DNA from: Mnemiopsis leidyi
Taxonomy: Eukaryota > Ctenophora > Tentaculata > Lobata > Bolinopsidae
NCBI GenBank assembly: GCA_000226015.1
Contig: JH153957.1
Span: forward strand, 16,090 to 46,781
DNA: 30,692 bases
Direction of reading: 5' to 3'
The notes beneath the pieces are model-generated. The model made no database searches. It was not told the origin of the DNA and saw only the letters and a list, made by a program, of their open reading frames with translations. Below, in pieces: positions 10,332 to 20,317 of the stretch (position 1 is its first letter; each line of letters opens with the position of its first letter). Position numbers and translations under genes: made by a program.

Positions 10332-11092
10332 TTAGCAAGATCTGAAAGCACAGGCACTTACAGAGAGTTTTTTCCGCTCTTCAAAGCATCTGGAGATGTA
10401 TGAGCAAATGCAGCTGATAATGTAAGCGCGCTTCGACACCAATGAGTTGAATGTGTGTTGGTGGTGCTTGATTTCAGGCGAATGTTTGGGATGAATGATG
10501 GTTGTTAGTTTAGTGCTGACACAGTTTGGTGATAGAAATGACATAGGTGACGTTCGGATATTTGAGCTTGTGACTTCCATACTTTCTGTTTGAGTGGTTA
10601 AAGGGTCTTGGGTGGGTGATGGATTTTTGTTAAGATTGCTGATATGGATGAGTTTTTGTCGGAGTCCAGCATAGAGGTCACAATCAAACAAAATATGGGG
10701 TTCGTCTTCAATGATGTCTCGGTTGAGTGTGGTTTTGCACCAAAGGCTAATTCTTTTATCGCGCGATAGATTGATGTACATGCCTCGTTCAACTTGAAGA
10801 TCATGTGCACTAATTCTAAATTGTGTCGTAGAATATCTGAGTTTGAAATTATTGGACTCGAGATATAATTCTAAGCCGAAACTAGATTTTATTTTGTAAT
10901 AAAAGCTGAGTTTAGTTGAACTGGATTTTTGGTGCTCCCAGTTTGCTTTGAAAGTTCCGGTAAGTGATTCCATAATTTTCCACGGTCTATATTTTTCGCT
11001 TTTGATAGGAACCAGCATTGAATTTTTTGAGGGACTAAACGAGCTGGCAGTGCATCAATGATGGATAACATGGACATCAACCTTTTACACAC
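10332..11092 (-). pseudogene. Decayed 3' end of a non-LTR (LINE) retrotransposon
   Basis: A 228-codon frame (11018 to 10332) resembles the region after the reverse transcriptase of LINE polyproteins: a helical SSSTKLSFYYKIKSSFG stretch, then FRISAHDLQVERGMY, and then EDEPHILFDCDLYAGLRQ, the usual EDE-H-C-Y-R signature with its zinc-binding Cys/His. Part of the Cys pattern is retained (SLWCKT). The reading continues upstream in another frame up to about 11092, so there is a frameshift near 11020-11060. Endonuclease and reverse transcriptase are absent: a 5'-truncated, inactive copy. The family assignment is from remembered LINE C-termini, and I cannot name the clade. Confidence 0.7.
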
Positions 11093-11406
11093 AAATAAAG
11101 TTGAGAGATATTGAATCAGAAATGTTATTCCGTTTTATTATATCCAATGATTTCAATTCCAGAATTTACAGTACAATTACTGAAATATGTAATTGATAAA
11201 AAAAAAAAATTTAACTCGTACAACTTCCGAAATATTCCGTGTACGGACATCTTAAGGAGCTGGTGAGTACCAAGCAGAATTCATTATCACCTGATATGCA
11301 AGTTCAAACTCATTCTGAATGGAATAGACATTACACCGAAGTGGGATTCGCGTCACTGATATCCTCCGAGATTAAATTCCAGGATAAATCCTGTACCAAT
11401 CACAGC
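11093..11406. other. Non-coding stretch between LINE and SINE fragments
   Basis: An A-run near 11199-11207 and AT-rich sequence. No gene is supported; it may be part of the same decayed transposons. Confidence 0.4.
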
Positions 11407-11492
11407 TTGGTGGCCTGGACTGCCTGCCTCGGACGGGTTTCGAACACCCGGTCTTCGGCGTGGGAAGCGAGTGCTAGTACCACTACACCACG
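11407..11492 (-). mobile_element. tRNA-derived SINE head, glycine-tRNA-like
   Basis: Read on the minus strand it starts CGTGGTGTAGTGGTA, which matches an RNA polymerase III A box, and has a B box within a perfect 5-bp T-arm (CGGGT-GTTCGAA-ACCCG). The anticodon loop would read TTCCCAC, a glycine CCC anticodon. The seven bases before the A box do not pair with those after the T-arm, and the anticodon stem has two mismatches, so it is not a working tRNA. A SINE promoter region or tRNA pseudogene fits best. Confidence 0.6.
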
Positions 11493-12114
11493 TTTTGTAA
11501 TTACTTTATGTACCAACAGACTGTCACAAAGAATTTGAAATCCCTGTCTGAGATAACAAACAGAGAAAAAGACAATTTTGCTCTCCCTGTGTGTCTGTTT
11601 GCAAGGGTATCACTGTCACTGAATATACAATTAAAGGCTCTGGAAATAGATAGAATTCTACATAGAGGAAGACAATAATTTCATGAAAAGACTTGTACAA
11701 GTGTATATGAATGCCTTCAGTATGAGGCTTTTTAACCCTTTACGATATAATAATAATGTACAAGAGCCTGTCCTCAAGAGGGAAAAATACCTGAGTATGT
11801 GTTCTACATACCTCTGAAAATACTTGTTTATCTGAACACACCTTGATAGATGGTACAAATTCATCTCTGTGCAAAACCTCCCACCATAGAGTTGTTTCAT
11901 GGAAAGATTCCACAATCTCCATGTTTTTACAAGTACTTAGGGACATCACGACACGGTTACTTTCCTTAACCCATAATTCCCCGAACATTGTAATTTGTAG
12001 TCTATATTTTGAAGATTTTCATCATCATCTCCTTACACATTTATTTCATCATCTCCCTACACATTTATTTCACAAAGTCATAAAGCACAGTAAAAAATTT
12101 GTGAATTTTTGCAG
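11493..12114. other. Non-coding or transposon-like stretch before gene B
   Basis: Overlapping open frames on both strands (11658-12118) have no recognisable domain, and none dominates. A 24-bp direct repeat lies at about 12022-12069. The end is a T-rich tract with GCAG at 12111-12114, a good 3' splice site for gene B. Confidence 0.4.
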
Positions 12115-13266
12115 GTAATGAGATGAAATGAGCACTGATGTACATCCAGGGTGGAAAATCCCTTGGGAAGCCCACAAATAACAACAATGTTGCAAGCCCA
12201 ATGGTTTTACAACCTCTGAGAAGAAGAAAGAGCTATGCTACAGATTTAACAGTCAAGAAGCAGAAATCTTTTAAACAGCAGCTGCTGGAGGTTGAAGGAC
12301 CAAGGTAAGATAGATAGCTTGATTAGAAATCATGTGTACCCTGCCTTGCTAAGTGTAGCTCTAAAGCCAGTCCCTGGTCAGACACCTGAATATATCATAG
12401 AAGTGCTTTAGATTTGAAAAGTAGGCAGCCCTATGTAAAATAGTTAGCCCGATATTATGCCATACAAGTGATGATTAATATATATGAATTTGCCTTTCAA
12501 GGAAATTTTGATGAATATATGAATCCTGCGATCAAATATGTATTCAATCACAGTCGCTGCATATTGTTTTGTAAGAAAATTGCAGTCCAAACTTGATTAG
12601 TGAGCTTCAAAAGATGAGAGAGAAAATTTCAATGAAAATAGAATGTAGATTGTTATCTGCAATTTTCGTAGTGTAAATAATCTTTCTTCATGCTGTGGTA
12701 ATGCCCAAGCACTTCACTTCAATAGAGGAACCTATTTGAAAGAAAATGCTGAATTGGAGTATTTTGTGTGTCTGCTATTAGTGTACCAGGTCTTATAAGC
12801 TTATAAAGAGTTAAATTTGTAATTTGTTATATAAAACCATTCCACTAGGTGCAAAATTATTTCTACTCTGCAAAATTTTTATTGCTTGAGGACATCAATA
12901 TGACAATATGTATACACATGTGTAAACATTGCTCGTCATCGAATTGAAAGTATAGTAAGTTATCATACAAGAACGGGCAGGCTGATTGCAAGTTAAATAA
13001 GTTAATAGCTTAAATATGTTGTTAAGTCTTTCGTTAAGAATCATAATGTCTTCTAAAACGTTCATGAAATATACGTCCTGATTTTTGCGATAAAGTTAAA
13101 TTTCATTTTCAAGAATTTTCAGACAAAGTGTATCCGAGACGAACCTAGTATCTGCTTCATTAAACAGGGAGCTCACATCTACATTGCTACAAAATGAGAA
13201 CAGGAACGGTCGGCAGATATTGTCGCCCATCTTGCCGCCCTACCTTAAGAACAACCTTGGCATCAG
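12115..13266 (+). CDS. Gene B: N-terminal part of an unrecognised protein (2 exons, incomplete)
   Basis: Two exons join in phase. The first follows TTTTTGCAG, has its ATG at 12138 with an in-frame TGA at 12129, and ends at 12304 before GTAAGA. The second, 13123-13266, follows ATTTTCAG and ends before GTTTGT. Together they give about 103 residues starting MYIQGGKSLGKPTNNNN, with a basic stretch (LQPLRRRKSYATDL and KKQKSFKQQ) and a C-terminal ILSPILPPYLKNNLGI. It is polar and probably disordered, with RRRKS resembling a basophilic-kinase site. The next exon must start with one base to finish a codon; I could not find it before the N gap. No family is recognised. Confidence 0.55.
12138..12304 (+). 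CDS. Gene B, exon 1 (coding part)
   Basis: 55 codons plus two bases. It is open through an AT-rich region where the other plus-strand frames contain stops, and ends at CCAAG/GTAAGA, a strong donor. Confidence 0.55.
13123..13266 (+). CDS. Gene B, exon 2
   Basis: Flanked by ATTTTCAG and GTTTGT, phase 2 in and phase 2 out. It contains SVSETNLVSASLNRELTS followed by a proline- and leucine-rich end. Confidence 0.55.
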
Positions 13267-14384
13267 GTTTGTTGACTTAATGTTTTATTTTCAAACTTAG
13301 GCGAGTATTTTAAATACGAGCTTCCCGTTTCAGTTTAATATGTTGGGATTACCCTAGTACTTGTAGTTACTTACGCATTGCTGAAAATCTAATGAGGGCA
13401 TTCTTTTTCATGCGTAGGACTATAAGGTATGTAAGGATTTTTATGTTACAAATTAGACACTGTTCTGCTGGACTGGCGTGCCTTTATCTCAGTTTGATGC
13501 ACTGTAATACCAAGATTGGATCAGTTAAACCAATGTTACCAGTACTTAGTTAAGTATGTGATTGTGCATACTCTCACGTGACATGTCACGTGACATACAT
13601 CTTCGCTGGCACTAAAGAACTTAAAATAGTCGTTCGCCCCACCATTTTTCTAGCATTTGTTTAGTTCATAGTTTCTTCCGAGGTGCGGGTTTCAGGGTTA
13701 GATAATGGAAGTCGACCGCCCGCGCCATTTGTCTGTACCTACCTTAAACAAAAGATTGGATCTAATCGGACGGTGTATTGAAAGTCGTTAAGTTGGTTTC
13801 TTTGTAGTTGATCGTTGGAACGTTCCAGAAAGTTAACAATACGAAACAGATGCCACTCTAACTTTGCATATCCGATGATATGTCCAATATCAGGTCTTTC
13901 ATCTGATTAGTCATTCTCTGATAAACCAGGTAGATTCTAGAGGACCATCCTGCTTTGTCCTTTATCTAAACACGTGATTTGAACACTTAAACTTTATCAT
14001 TGATCTGAAAATCAGTGAAATCTGGCAAATTTTCCATTTCCCTTCATCACCGAACCGTAACAAAATAAATTCAGCAACTCCGCACCCCCCGTTAGCCATC
14101 TGTCAGGCTTGTAGCATGCACCTGCCGGGTGACTATTTAAACCGGTAATTCAGAAGAGAGCATGCTTCTTTATCACATAATGGTACACAGATCTCATTAC
14201 GCGTGTGCGTCACAAGGAGCCCGCTAAATAGCTACTATGTGGGCAGTAGGAGGCCCCCAGAGGTGGTGCGTCCCCGGCCAGGAGGTTAAATTACTTATCG
14301 TCTCTTTGTTGTGTTTAAAAATAGTTTAAATTTGGGAGGGTTCTATTGGTAGGCAAAGGTGGGATTATTTCTAACATAATATTG
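13267..14384. other. Gap region after gene B exon 2, no further exon found
   Basis: It contains the E-box palindrome and a 28-codon ATG frame at 13705 (starting MEVDRPRHLSVPTLNKRL) with a possible GTGTAT donor. No phase-matched continuation of gene B was found. Confidence 0.4.
13574..13593. promoter_or_regulatory. Perfect 20-bp palindrome with two TCACGTGA boxes
   Basis: TCACGTGACATGTCACGTGA reads the same on both strands and contains two CACGTG cores centred 12 bp apart. TCACGTGA matches the core of the vertebrate CLEAR/M-box (TFEB/MITF/USF) site. A short ATG frame (13705) follows about 110 bp later. Confidence 0.5.
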
Positions 14385-14474
14385 NNNNNNNNNNNNNNNN
14401 NNNNNNNNNNNNNNNNNNNNNNNNNNNNNNNNNNNNNNNNNNNNNNNNNNNNNNNNNNNNNNNNNNNNNNNNNN
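14385..14474. other. Assembly gap (90 N)
   Basis: Unresolved bases. The gap abuts a TC microsatellite, which probably caused it. Confidence 0.99.

Positions 14475-14512
<38 letters not shown>
14475..14512. repeat. (TC)19 microsatellite
   Basis: An uninterrupted TC dinucleotide run right of the gap. Frames reading SLSLSL through it are not genes. Confidence 0.98.
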
Positions 14513-14514
<2 letters not shown>

Positions 14515-14788
14515 ATTTCCTTGATGTGTTACCAGAGACTTCGCGCATGACTTCTTATCAATGAGCTCTGATAAATGCTATCTTGAGATATGCTATTACT
14601 TGTGACTTTGTGATAATCATTAATTTCATCTTTAAGGTTTACGTAGAGATTTTTGAATAAAGTGTCAGACGTTGTCTTATTCAAGGTTCCTCTACTTCTT
14701 GTTTTTCTTTAAACCCTTTTTTGTCGAAATTCAAAATACGACACATTTTGTCGACTTTAGCAGGTATAAGTTTACTTATCAGCCTTTA

Positions 14789-14978
14789 CAGTAAAACTAC
14801 GATTTACTGTGCCTCTATTTACCGTATCCCTCGATTTACCGGGCCTTCTTCCTTTCCCCCGATATTTCTAATTATAGTAAAACCTCTATCTACCGCACCT
14901 TTATAATTTACTGTGTCCCTCGATTTACCGGGCCTTCTCCCATTCCTTCACAAGGCCTGGTTAATAGAGGTTTTACTG
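14789..14978. mobile_element. MITE of a TA-targeting DNA transposon
   Basis: The left end begins CAGTAAAACTACGATTTAC and the right end, read on the other strand, begins CAGTAAAACCTCTATTAACC, so the ends are inverted repeats. Both are flanked by TA (14787-14788 and 14979-14980), the target duplication of Tc1/mariner and pogo/Tigger elements. A second copy of the left end lies inside at about 14876. The 190-bp element has no transposase and must be non-autonomous. Confidence 0.7.
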
Positions 14979-14980
14979 TA

Positions 14981-16596
14981 TTTAGCTGATCGTAGGATCA
15001 GCTGCACTGGATGCCTACCTTTGTTTTTTACTGTAAAACTGGTTCGGCCTTGTACTAATATAAGTGTATTCCATACAATATTAGTGTATTTCGTACAGTA
15101 TATCGAGTATTGATATTATCAAATATCTACGATATCTTCGTTGTGTGAAATTTGTTTCATTAGTGAGATCAGTTTAAAAAAATTAGGACAGCGAATACCC
15201 GACTGAAAATATACAGACCACGGTGGCACTGTATGTTCACAACTCTGACACGAAACAGACAGACTCAATGACCCAACAATATACTCTTATTCTTGAACTC
15301 ACTTGAGAGGGCATTTACTTAGTTATAACCGACGTTTGGCGTACTTTACCAATTTTGCGTACTGCACCTAGACTGGCGACCTCTTTATTGGCTACATTGT
15401 AACTGTGACGGCTGATTGATTAGACGATCAAGTACGTATATATCCCTCGAACCTGCATATTCGACATGCAATAACCATTAGACCTCATTGCTGTGCTGTG
15501 AACTAAACATAGAAAATCTTGCTTATGGACCAATCAAAATCAAGCAGAAAGCATGTCCACCAATCTGTGAGGAGGAAGGTGTCACGGGTCATTTAAGCTG
15601 GTTTGGTAGCATATTAGTGTCGCTGTAAATGAAATGTAAAACTTCGACCTCGTATATTGGCCTTGGCCTTCGTCGATTTTGTCGCAATCGTTGACCCGAA
15701 ACTAGTGTATCACATGTCGTTGCTTGAACTTTCGAGGAGGGCCTCGCAGCACGAGATTTTCTAAGTTCGAGAAGTTTTACGCAGTGTGCACGACAATTCC
15801 TTAAAGAGTAGAACTTGCAATAAATCTGAACTTTAATCGATCTATCACACTTATTTCTAGAGTTTAATGTCAGACATAATAGGTATCAGATTCGTATCAG
15901 ATATCAAGCCTTCTCGTCCCTAACTGTTTAAAACTAACGTGAAGCTTAACGCAAGACTTCCTATCAAAAAACATGTTATCTGCCAGTTAAGGATCATTCT
16001 GAAATTATGAAATTTAAATATGACGTAAAAAATAAACGTGCCACAACATAAGCAATAACAGTTTGTTTTAAAAAGTGCCTCATAATGCTCTTACATTATC
16101 ACTTCCAGAGGACCCAGGTAGATTTTGTCTGTTGATTAATCAATATGCACGTGTGTTGAGCTGTGTCTAGAACCGAACTCTGCATCGTAGATATGTTGGT
16201 TTTTTTGTTGTAAGGAGTATATTGGTACTGCGCTAACTTACCTGAGTCATTACTGTTATTCTAAATCACTTTCGACGAGTATTGAGGTTGTGCTCCTGAA
16301 GCTACAAGGGCTTCCTAACTTCCCCCCGCCTTTGGTTACAGTGACATTTTCAGCCAGAATTAAAGAGGTCCGAAATTGCTTTGGTCATAATCCGGAATTT
16401 TCAGATGCCAGATCCTGATTGTATTGTGTCCTGACCTTACCCTGTTTCGTGCCCTCCCACAACTTCGGTGTTTATTTTGAACTCATTGATTAAACGTCTC
16501 TGTCACGGTTACATGGCATGGTCATATAATCTACAGATCAGGATTAATGTCACGGTCACATGATCATGAGATGGTCACACGATCTACGGATCAGAA
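14981..16596. other. Intergenic stretch, little recognised
   Basis: No supported gene or RNA. A tandem repeat begins at 16502. Nothing else stands out. Confidence 0.45.
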
Positions 16597-16606
16597 TTAA
16601 TGTCCT
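16502..16606. repeat. Two-copy tandem repeat of about 50 bp
   Basis: GTCACGGT-ACATG, ATGGTCA, GATCTAC (one base changed in the first copy) and GATCAG-ATTAATGTC occur twice in order. The right copy overlaps the end of a possible minus-strand exon. Confidence 0.75.
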
Positions 16607-16817
16607 TGCAAATTTTGAAAGGCTGCATCACAGATCATCCTCTCTACCAAATAGTGACGTAGCTCTTTCAGGACGCAACAACGAATGGTGTCTTGCTTTT
16701 TGTGTGATTTCGCACTTTTTCTTTTCTCGAAGTTGAAAGTTTTACTAGTTTTCTTAGCGCCGAAATTCTGGTGTCTTGTATGGAGCGTAACATGATAGAG
16801 GGTCTTTCTGTCAAGGT
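16597..16817 (-). CDS. Possible terminal exon of a minus-strand gene, unknown
   Basis: A minus-strand frame is open from an acceptor-like CCTTGACAG (minus strand, ending near 16810) to a TAA at 16599-16597. It reads KTLYHVTLHTRHQNFGAKK, then a lysine-rich stretch and CVLKELRHYLVERMICDAAF. The amino acid make-up looks protein-like, but no upstream exon was matched and no ATG opens it. It could also be chance. Confidence 0.2.
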
Positions 16818-16934
16818 GCAGAGTCAAGATTACATGTAAGTGTCATATCTCTCTTATTACGTTTATATAAGTTTAAGTGTCTCAATAAATTAAACAATAT
16901 AATAGAATATCTCAATCTTATGGAACGCACGTTA

Positions 16935-17059
16935 GAATTCTTGGGGAGGAGTCGGAAACGCTTTCTATTACATGACGGTGTTTATTTAAAATTAATTGGT
17001 CGCATTAGGCTTTTCACCAGTAAATCCCTGTCACATGATGGACTCCTCCCCATAAATTC
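16935..17059. repeat. Inverted repeat, 19-bp arms
   Basis: GAATTCTTGGGGAGGAGTC (16935-16953) faces its near-perfect reverse complement GACTCCTCCCCATAAATTC (17041-17059), with two mismatches. The 87-bp loop carries no gene. A small MITE or hairpin element is possible. Confidence 0.65.
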
Positions 17060-18190
17060 TGACGTCTATAGTTTAATTTTTCCAGTTTTATCATGTCGTA
17101 AAACGTACAGATTCATTTTGTACAGATGTTTAACTTTGCATGAGCAATTCTAAGGAGGAAGATGATCTGTTTAGTAAAACGGATAAGGGACAACTGAATT
17201 TAACGTGGTTTATCTAAGTTGCATAATTGATAAATTTATAATTTTAATTCAACTTATTCACCACTAAATCAATTATAAATAAACTGCATTACTGCACGTG
17301 TGCTGATAAAGCCGCCCACTATCAGCCTCTCTCTCTCTTCTCCGATAGAACAAAGTAACGAACTGCTTCACACAGGTTCACTCAGCCATGTGTGCTGTGT
17401 AACGGTTCAAATGTTATACCGTCGTGCATTACACATGCTTCTCAAAAAGTAGTACAGTGAAATCAAGCTGGGCGGAGTCCGTGCAGATTGCCAGATTGTA
17501 TCAAGGAGTAAGGACTCAGGGAGAGTAGGAGATCACTCGATATCGTGTACATTTTTATGTGTCTCTCCTCTTAGGTGTAGTGTCGTTAACAGTATCGCGA
17601 GGTTTTGACAGTGTGCTTGCTTTTGTGCTTGTTTGATAATATGATTATAGGATAACGGGAACTGATGCAATTGGAACCCTTGTTTTTGTCCTTGTCTTAT
17701 CATCCTTATTGCTTATATATTTCCTTATCTGCTATTTTTTAACAAACCTTAAATTGAGGATGGTCTTGTTTATCGCGATCTAAGTTGGATTCTTCTTCTC
17801 AAAATCGTAGCTATGTTATACCACAAGTTCGCTATCCAACTTTTTTTTCTTTTTTTTATATAAAAAAATCCAACTTTTTACCGCATCTTCTGTTGCCCAA
17901 TGTCTGCCCCTGATTCTCATAACTAATGTCGTAAAGCTTGCTGCAGCCCACAGATGGCTCTGATTATCTTGTTAGGCCCTCATTTAGTCATTTTCAATGT
18001 CTCTAAGACAAAAGCGGCATTACTTGTAAATTTTCACAACTTTAAGCTCCGCTCAACGCCATCTGAGTTCTGACTGTTTAGAAATTACAGCTGTCGAGAA
18101 CAAAAGAAACAGCGCCTGGTCCACAACTTAAATCTTGTTAGTACAGCTTTATGAGAAGTTTAGAACCTCACTAGAGATCATTACATCAAC
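17060..18190. other. Region upstream of the cysteine protease
   Basis: No gene is supported. T-runs lie at 17837-17857. The bases just before the protease ATG probably hold its promoter and 5'UTR, but no clear TATA box is visible. Confidence 0.4.
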
Positions 18191-19444
18191 ATGATTCTCA
18201 AATTCGCCATCTTCATCTCCCTCCTGGGACTCTCTTGCGCTAGCTTGCGCGCAGACTTTGAAGGTTTCATCTCCAAGTTCGGGGAACATTACAACCAGAA
18301 TGAAGTGAGACTACGTTACAAGCTGTACAAAGAGAGCCGTGATGAAGCGGATCACCACAATGGTAACCCTAACCGGAGCTGGAACATGGCTATCAACAAG
18401 TTCTCTGCAATGACAGACCAGGAGCGATCACAATATCTGGGTCTGAGAAACGAGTCAGAGTCACTTGACGTGTCCGGATCTCTGAAGTTTAAATCTCAAG
18501 CCGTCCTGGGAAACCCTGCTTCTGTAGACAACGTTGCTCTGGGGTTTGTCACCCGACCTAAAGATCAGAGATCTTGTGGGTCTTGCTGGGCGTTTGCTGC
18601 GGTTGCAGCCTTCGAGGGAGCATATGCACGTGCAACCAAAGTACTGAAGTCGTTCAGCGAGAAAGAAATCCTGGACTGCACTTACTCTGATCGGGATGGT
18701 TGTCAAGGAGGTTGGTACGATAATGCCTGGTTCTACATTCAAAGGGCGGGCCGTCTAGCTGCACTGAAGGATGCGCCATACGACTATGCGCGGGACAGGG
18801 ATTGCAGTTATGCCGGGAAAGTGGAAAATGGTATTAAAAACGCCCGTTATGTCAACTACTACACAGTTTCACGATCTGATTCGGAGCTGGAGAGCGCCGT
18901 CGCACGTGCAGTAGTAGCGGTAGCTATGATCGTGGAGAAATCCTTCTATAGCTACGGAAGTGGTGTGTACGGTGGTTGTTCCACTAACGGTAATGTGGGA
19001 CACGCCGTTACCATGGTTGGGTACACGCGGGACGCGTGGAAAGTGAAGAACAGCTGGGGAAGGAACTGGGGCGAAGGGGGCTACATCAGATTCTCCAGGT
19101 CTAAGAACAACAACTGTCGACTAGCTGACTTTGCCAAGTTCCCCGTCGTCTCATTCTCCGACATGAACCAAGCAGACAGCGCAGATTCCACTTCTCCGCG
19201 AAGACGGGCGCCTAACCACGGTTGCTCCTGGGGAGATGACTACCCATGCAGCGACCTGAACTGTAACTACGGGTGTCAAGGTGGCTGGTGTTGGAGCCAA
19301 TGTAACGGGTTCTGTGGGATCACGGGGAACCAACAGCGTTGTGAGAATTGCAAGGAGTGGTGCTGGCTCTCAGCCAAGTGCAGCAAACACGAGGATTGTA
19401 GTTCACACAGGTACAGCTCCTGTAATGGAGCTTGCTCTGTTTAG
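18191..19444 (+). CDS. Secreted papain-family cysteine protease with a 14-cysteine C-terminal domain
   Basis: A single uninterrupted ATG frame of 417 codons. Residues 1-18 form a signal peptide (hydrophobic, ending CAS). Residues 20-90 resemble the I29 inhibitory propeptide, including NMAINKFSAMTDQE. The peptidase C1 domain (about 112-323) keeps Gln126, catalytic Cys132 in SCGSCWAF, His271 in GHAVTMVGY and Asn287 in KNSWG, so it should be active. After a Ser/Asp linker and RRR (337-339, a possible convertase site) comes a domain with 14 cysteines (345-415) and two WCW motifs (366-368, 390-392). Typical cathepsin L proteins are about 330-340 residues and lack this tail. It probably acts outside the cell or in digestive vesicles. 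It has no introns while its downstream neighbour has many, which suggests a retrocopy or transfer. Its GC content looks higher than its surroundings. AATAAA follows at 19615. Confidence 0.93.
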   Translation: MILKFAIFISLLGLSCASLRADFEGFISKFGEHYNQNEVRLRYKLYKESRDEADHHNGNPNRSWNMAINKFSAMTDQERSQYLGLRNESESLDVSGSLKFKSQAVLGNPASVDNVALGFVTRPKDQRSCGSCWAFAAVAAFEGAYARATKVLKSFSEKEILDCTYSDRDGCQGGWYDNAWFYIQRAGRLAALKDAPYDYARDRDCSYAGKVENGIKNARYVNYYTVSRSDSELESAVARAVVAVAMIVEKSFYSYGSGVYGGCSTNGNVGHAVTMVGYTRDAWKVKNSWGRNWGEGGYIRFSRSKNNNCRLADFAKFPVVSFSDMNQADSADSTSPRRRAPNHGCSWGDDYPCSDLNCNYGCQGGWCWSQCNGFCGITGNQQRCENCKEWCWLSAKCSKHEDCSSHRYSSCNGACSV

Positions 19445-19614
19445 TTGGACGAAACTTTTTCTCTTCAAGCTATCGTTATGAATTTAGTTCCCTAGTTTTA
19501 GGTTACTATTTTGATTAACTTGGTGTCTTTGTGTTTATCATTCTACAGACGGTGATCAATTTGGACTATTTATGTACTCAAACAATCTGAAAACAATAAC
19601 GTGCAAAGAAACTA

Positions 19615-19620
19615 AATAAA
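19615..19620 (+). terminator. Polyadenylation signal of the cysteine protease
   Basis: AATAAA 171 bases after the stop codon. Confidence 0.7.
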
Positions 19621-19638
19621 GATTGATGTAAAAGTTGA

Positions 19639-19686
19639 AGGAAACAAAAATTAAAGTAAACAAAAATTAAAGCAAATAAAAATTGT
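19639..19686. repeat. A-rich 16-17-bp tandem repeat, three copies
   Basis: The word AAACAAAAATTAAAG repeats with small changes just after the polyadenylation signal. Confidence 0.7.
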
Positions 19687-20255
19687 ATATTGGATACTAA
19701 GTGAAAGCAATTATCAATAATGTGTGATGACAGAAAGTAAATAAGAATTGATTAAGTTTAGTTCGTCTGTGATTTTAACGTCAGGTTGGTTACTCGCTAA
19801 TTACTATTTATAGTAACTTTCTTTAATTCTCTTCCTTGTTAGTGTTACTTATTCCTGCTTCTTCCTCATTATTTTCAGTTCTCTCTTAATACGACAGTTA
19901 TTTTGTTTAACCAAATTAATATTTTATTCAAGTATTTATCTCACTTTCTAGATTTATAGTTGATTTTACAGACCGCTGTTTTCTTAGTCATTTTCTTGAT
20001 TTTCTTTTTTGAAAATCATTTCCGCATTTAAAGGTTAAAGTGGAAAACCTATGTCAAAAACAATTGTATTAATATTACACTACTTAACCCGTTCAAACCT
20101 GTTTTTGTAACCCACAAAAAGTATTATTCCTTAATTCGACAGCTCAAAAAATTATAAACGTTAACAATGTCTCGACATGAATATATATTGACAAATTCTA
20201 ACATTATTAACCATTAACCATTAACTGACATTAAATAAAACATACACCAAATACA
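19687..20255. other. AT-rich intergenic spacer
   Basis: No open frame or RNA is recognised between the protease 3' end and the CRE block. Confidence 0.5.
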
Positions 20256-20317
20256 TAACGTCAGTTGATGACGTCACAAAATGACGTCATCCTCCTGACA
20301 GCGTACAGATGACGTCA
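20256..20317. promoter_or_regulatory. CRE (CREB/ATF) site array, likely NSUN7 promoter
   Basis: Three perfect TGACGTCA palindromes lie at 20269-20276, 20282-20289 and 20310-20317, and a one-base variant TAACGTCA at 20256-20263. The first three sites are exactly 13 bp apart. Full CREs bind bZIP factors of the CREB/CREM/ATF group. The block ends about 90 bp before a candidate first coding exon of NSUN7, so a promoter role is likely. This is inferred from position. Confidence 0.65.

Noticed and set aside
11407-11492. Functional tRNA-Gly gene
   Set aside because: The acceptor stem does not pair and the anticodon stem has mismatches, although the T-arm is perfect.
11658-12118. Three overlapping frames as a protein gene
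   Set aside because: None has a recognisable domain and they contradict one another in strand; probably transposon debris.
14315-14564. Frames reading SLSLSL or ERERER across the gap
   Set aside because: They are translations of the TC microsatellite and of N bases.
15736-15812. Possible continuation exon of gene B after CCTCGCAG
   Set aside because: The phase fits, but no convincing donor ends it before an in-frame stop.
16920-17153. 77-codon plus frame starting MERTLEFLG
   Set aside because: It lies over the inverted repeat, which explains part of its sequence, and has no motif or splice partner.
18461-18742. Antisense frames within the cysteine protease
   Set aside because: They are shadows of a strongly supported coding sequence.
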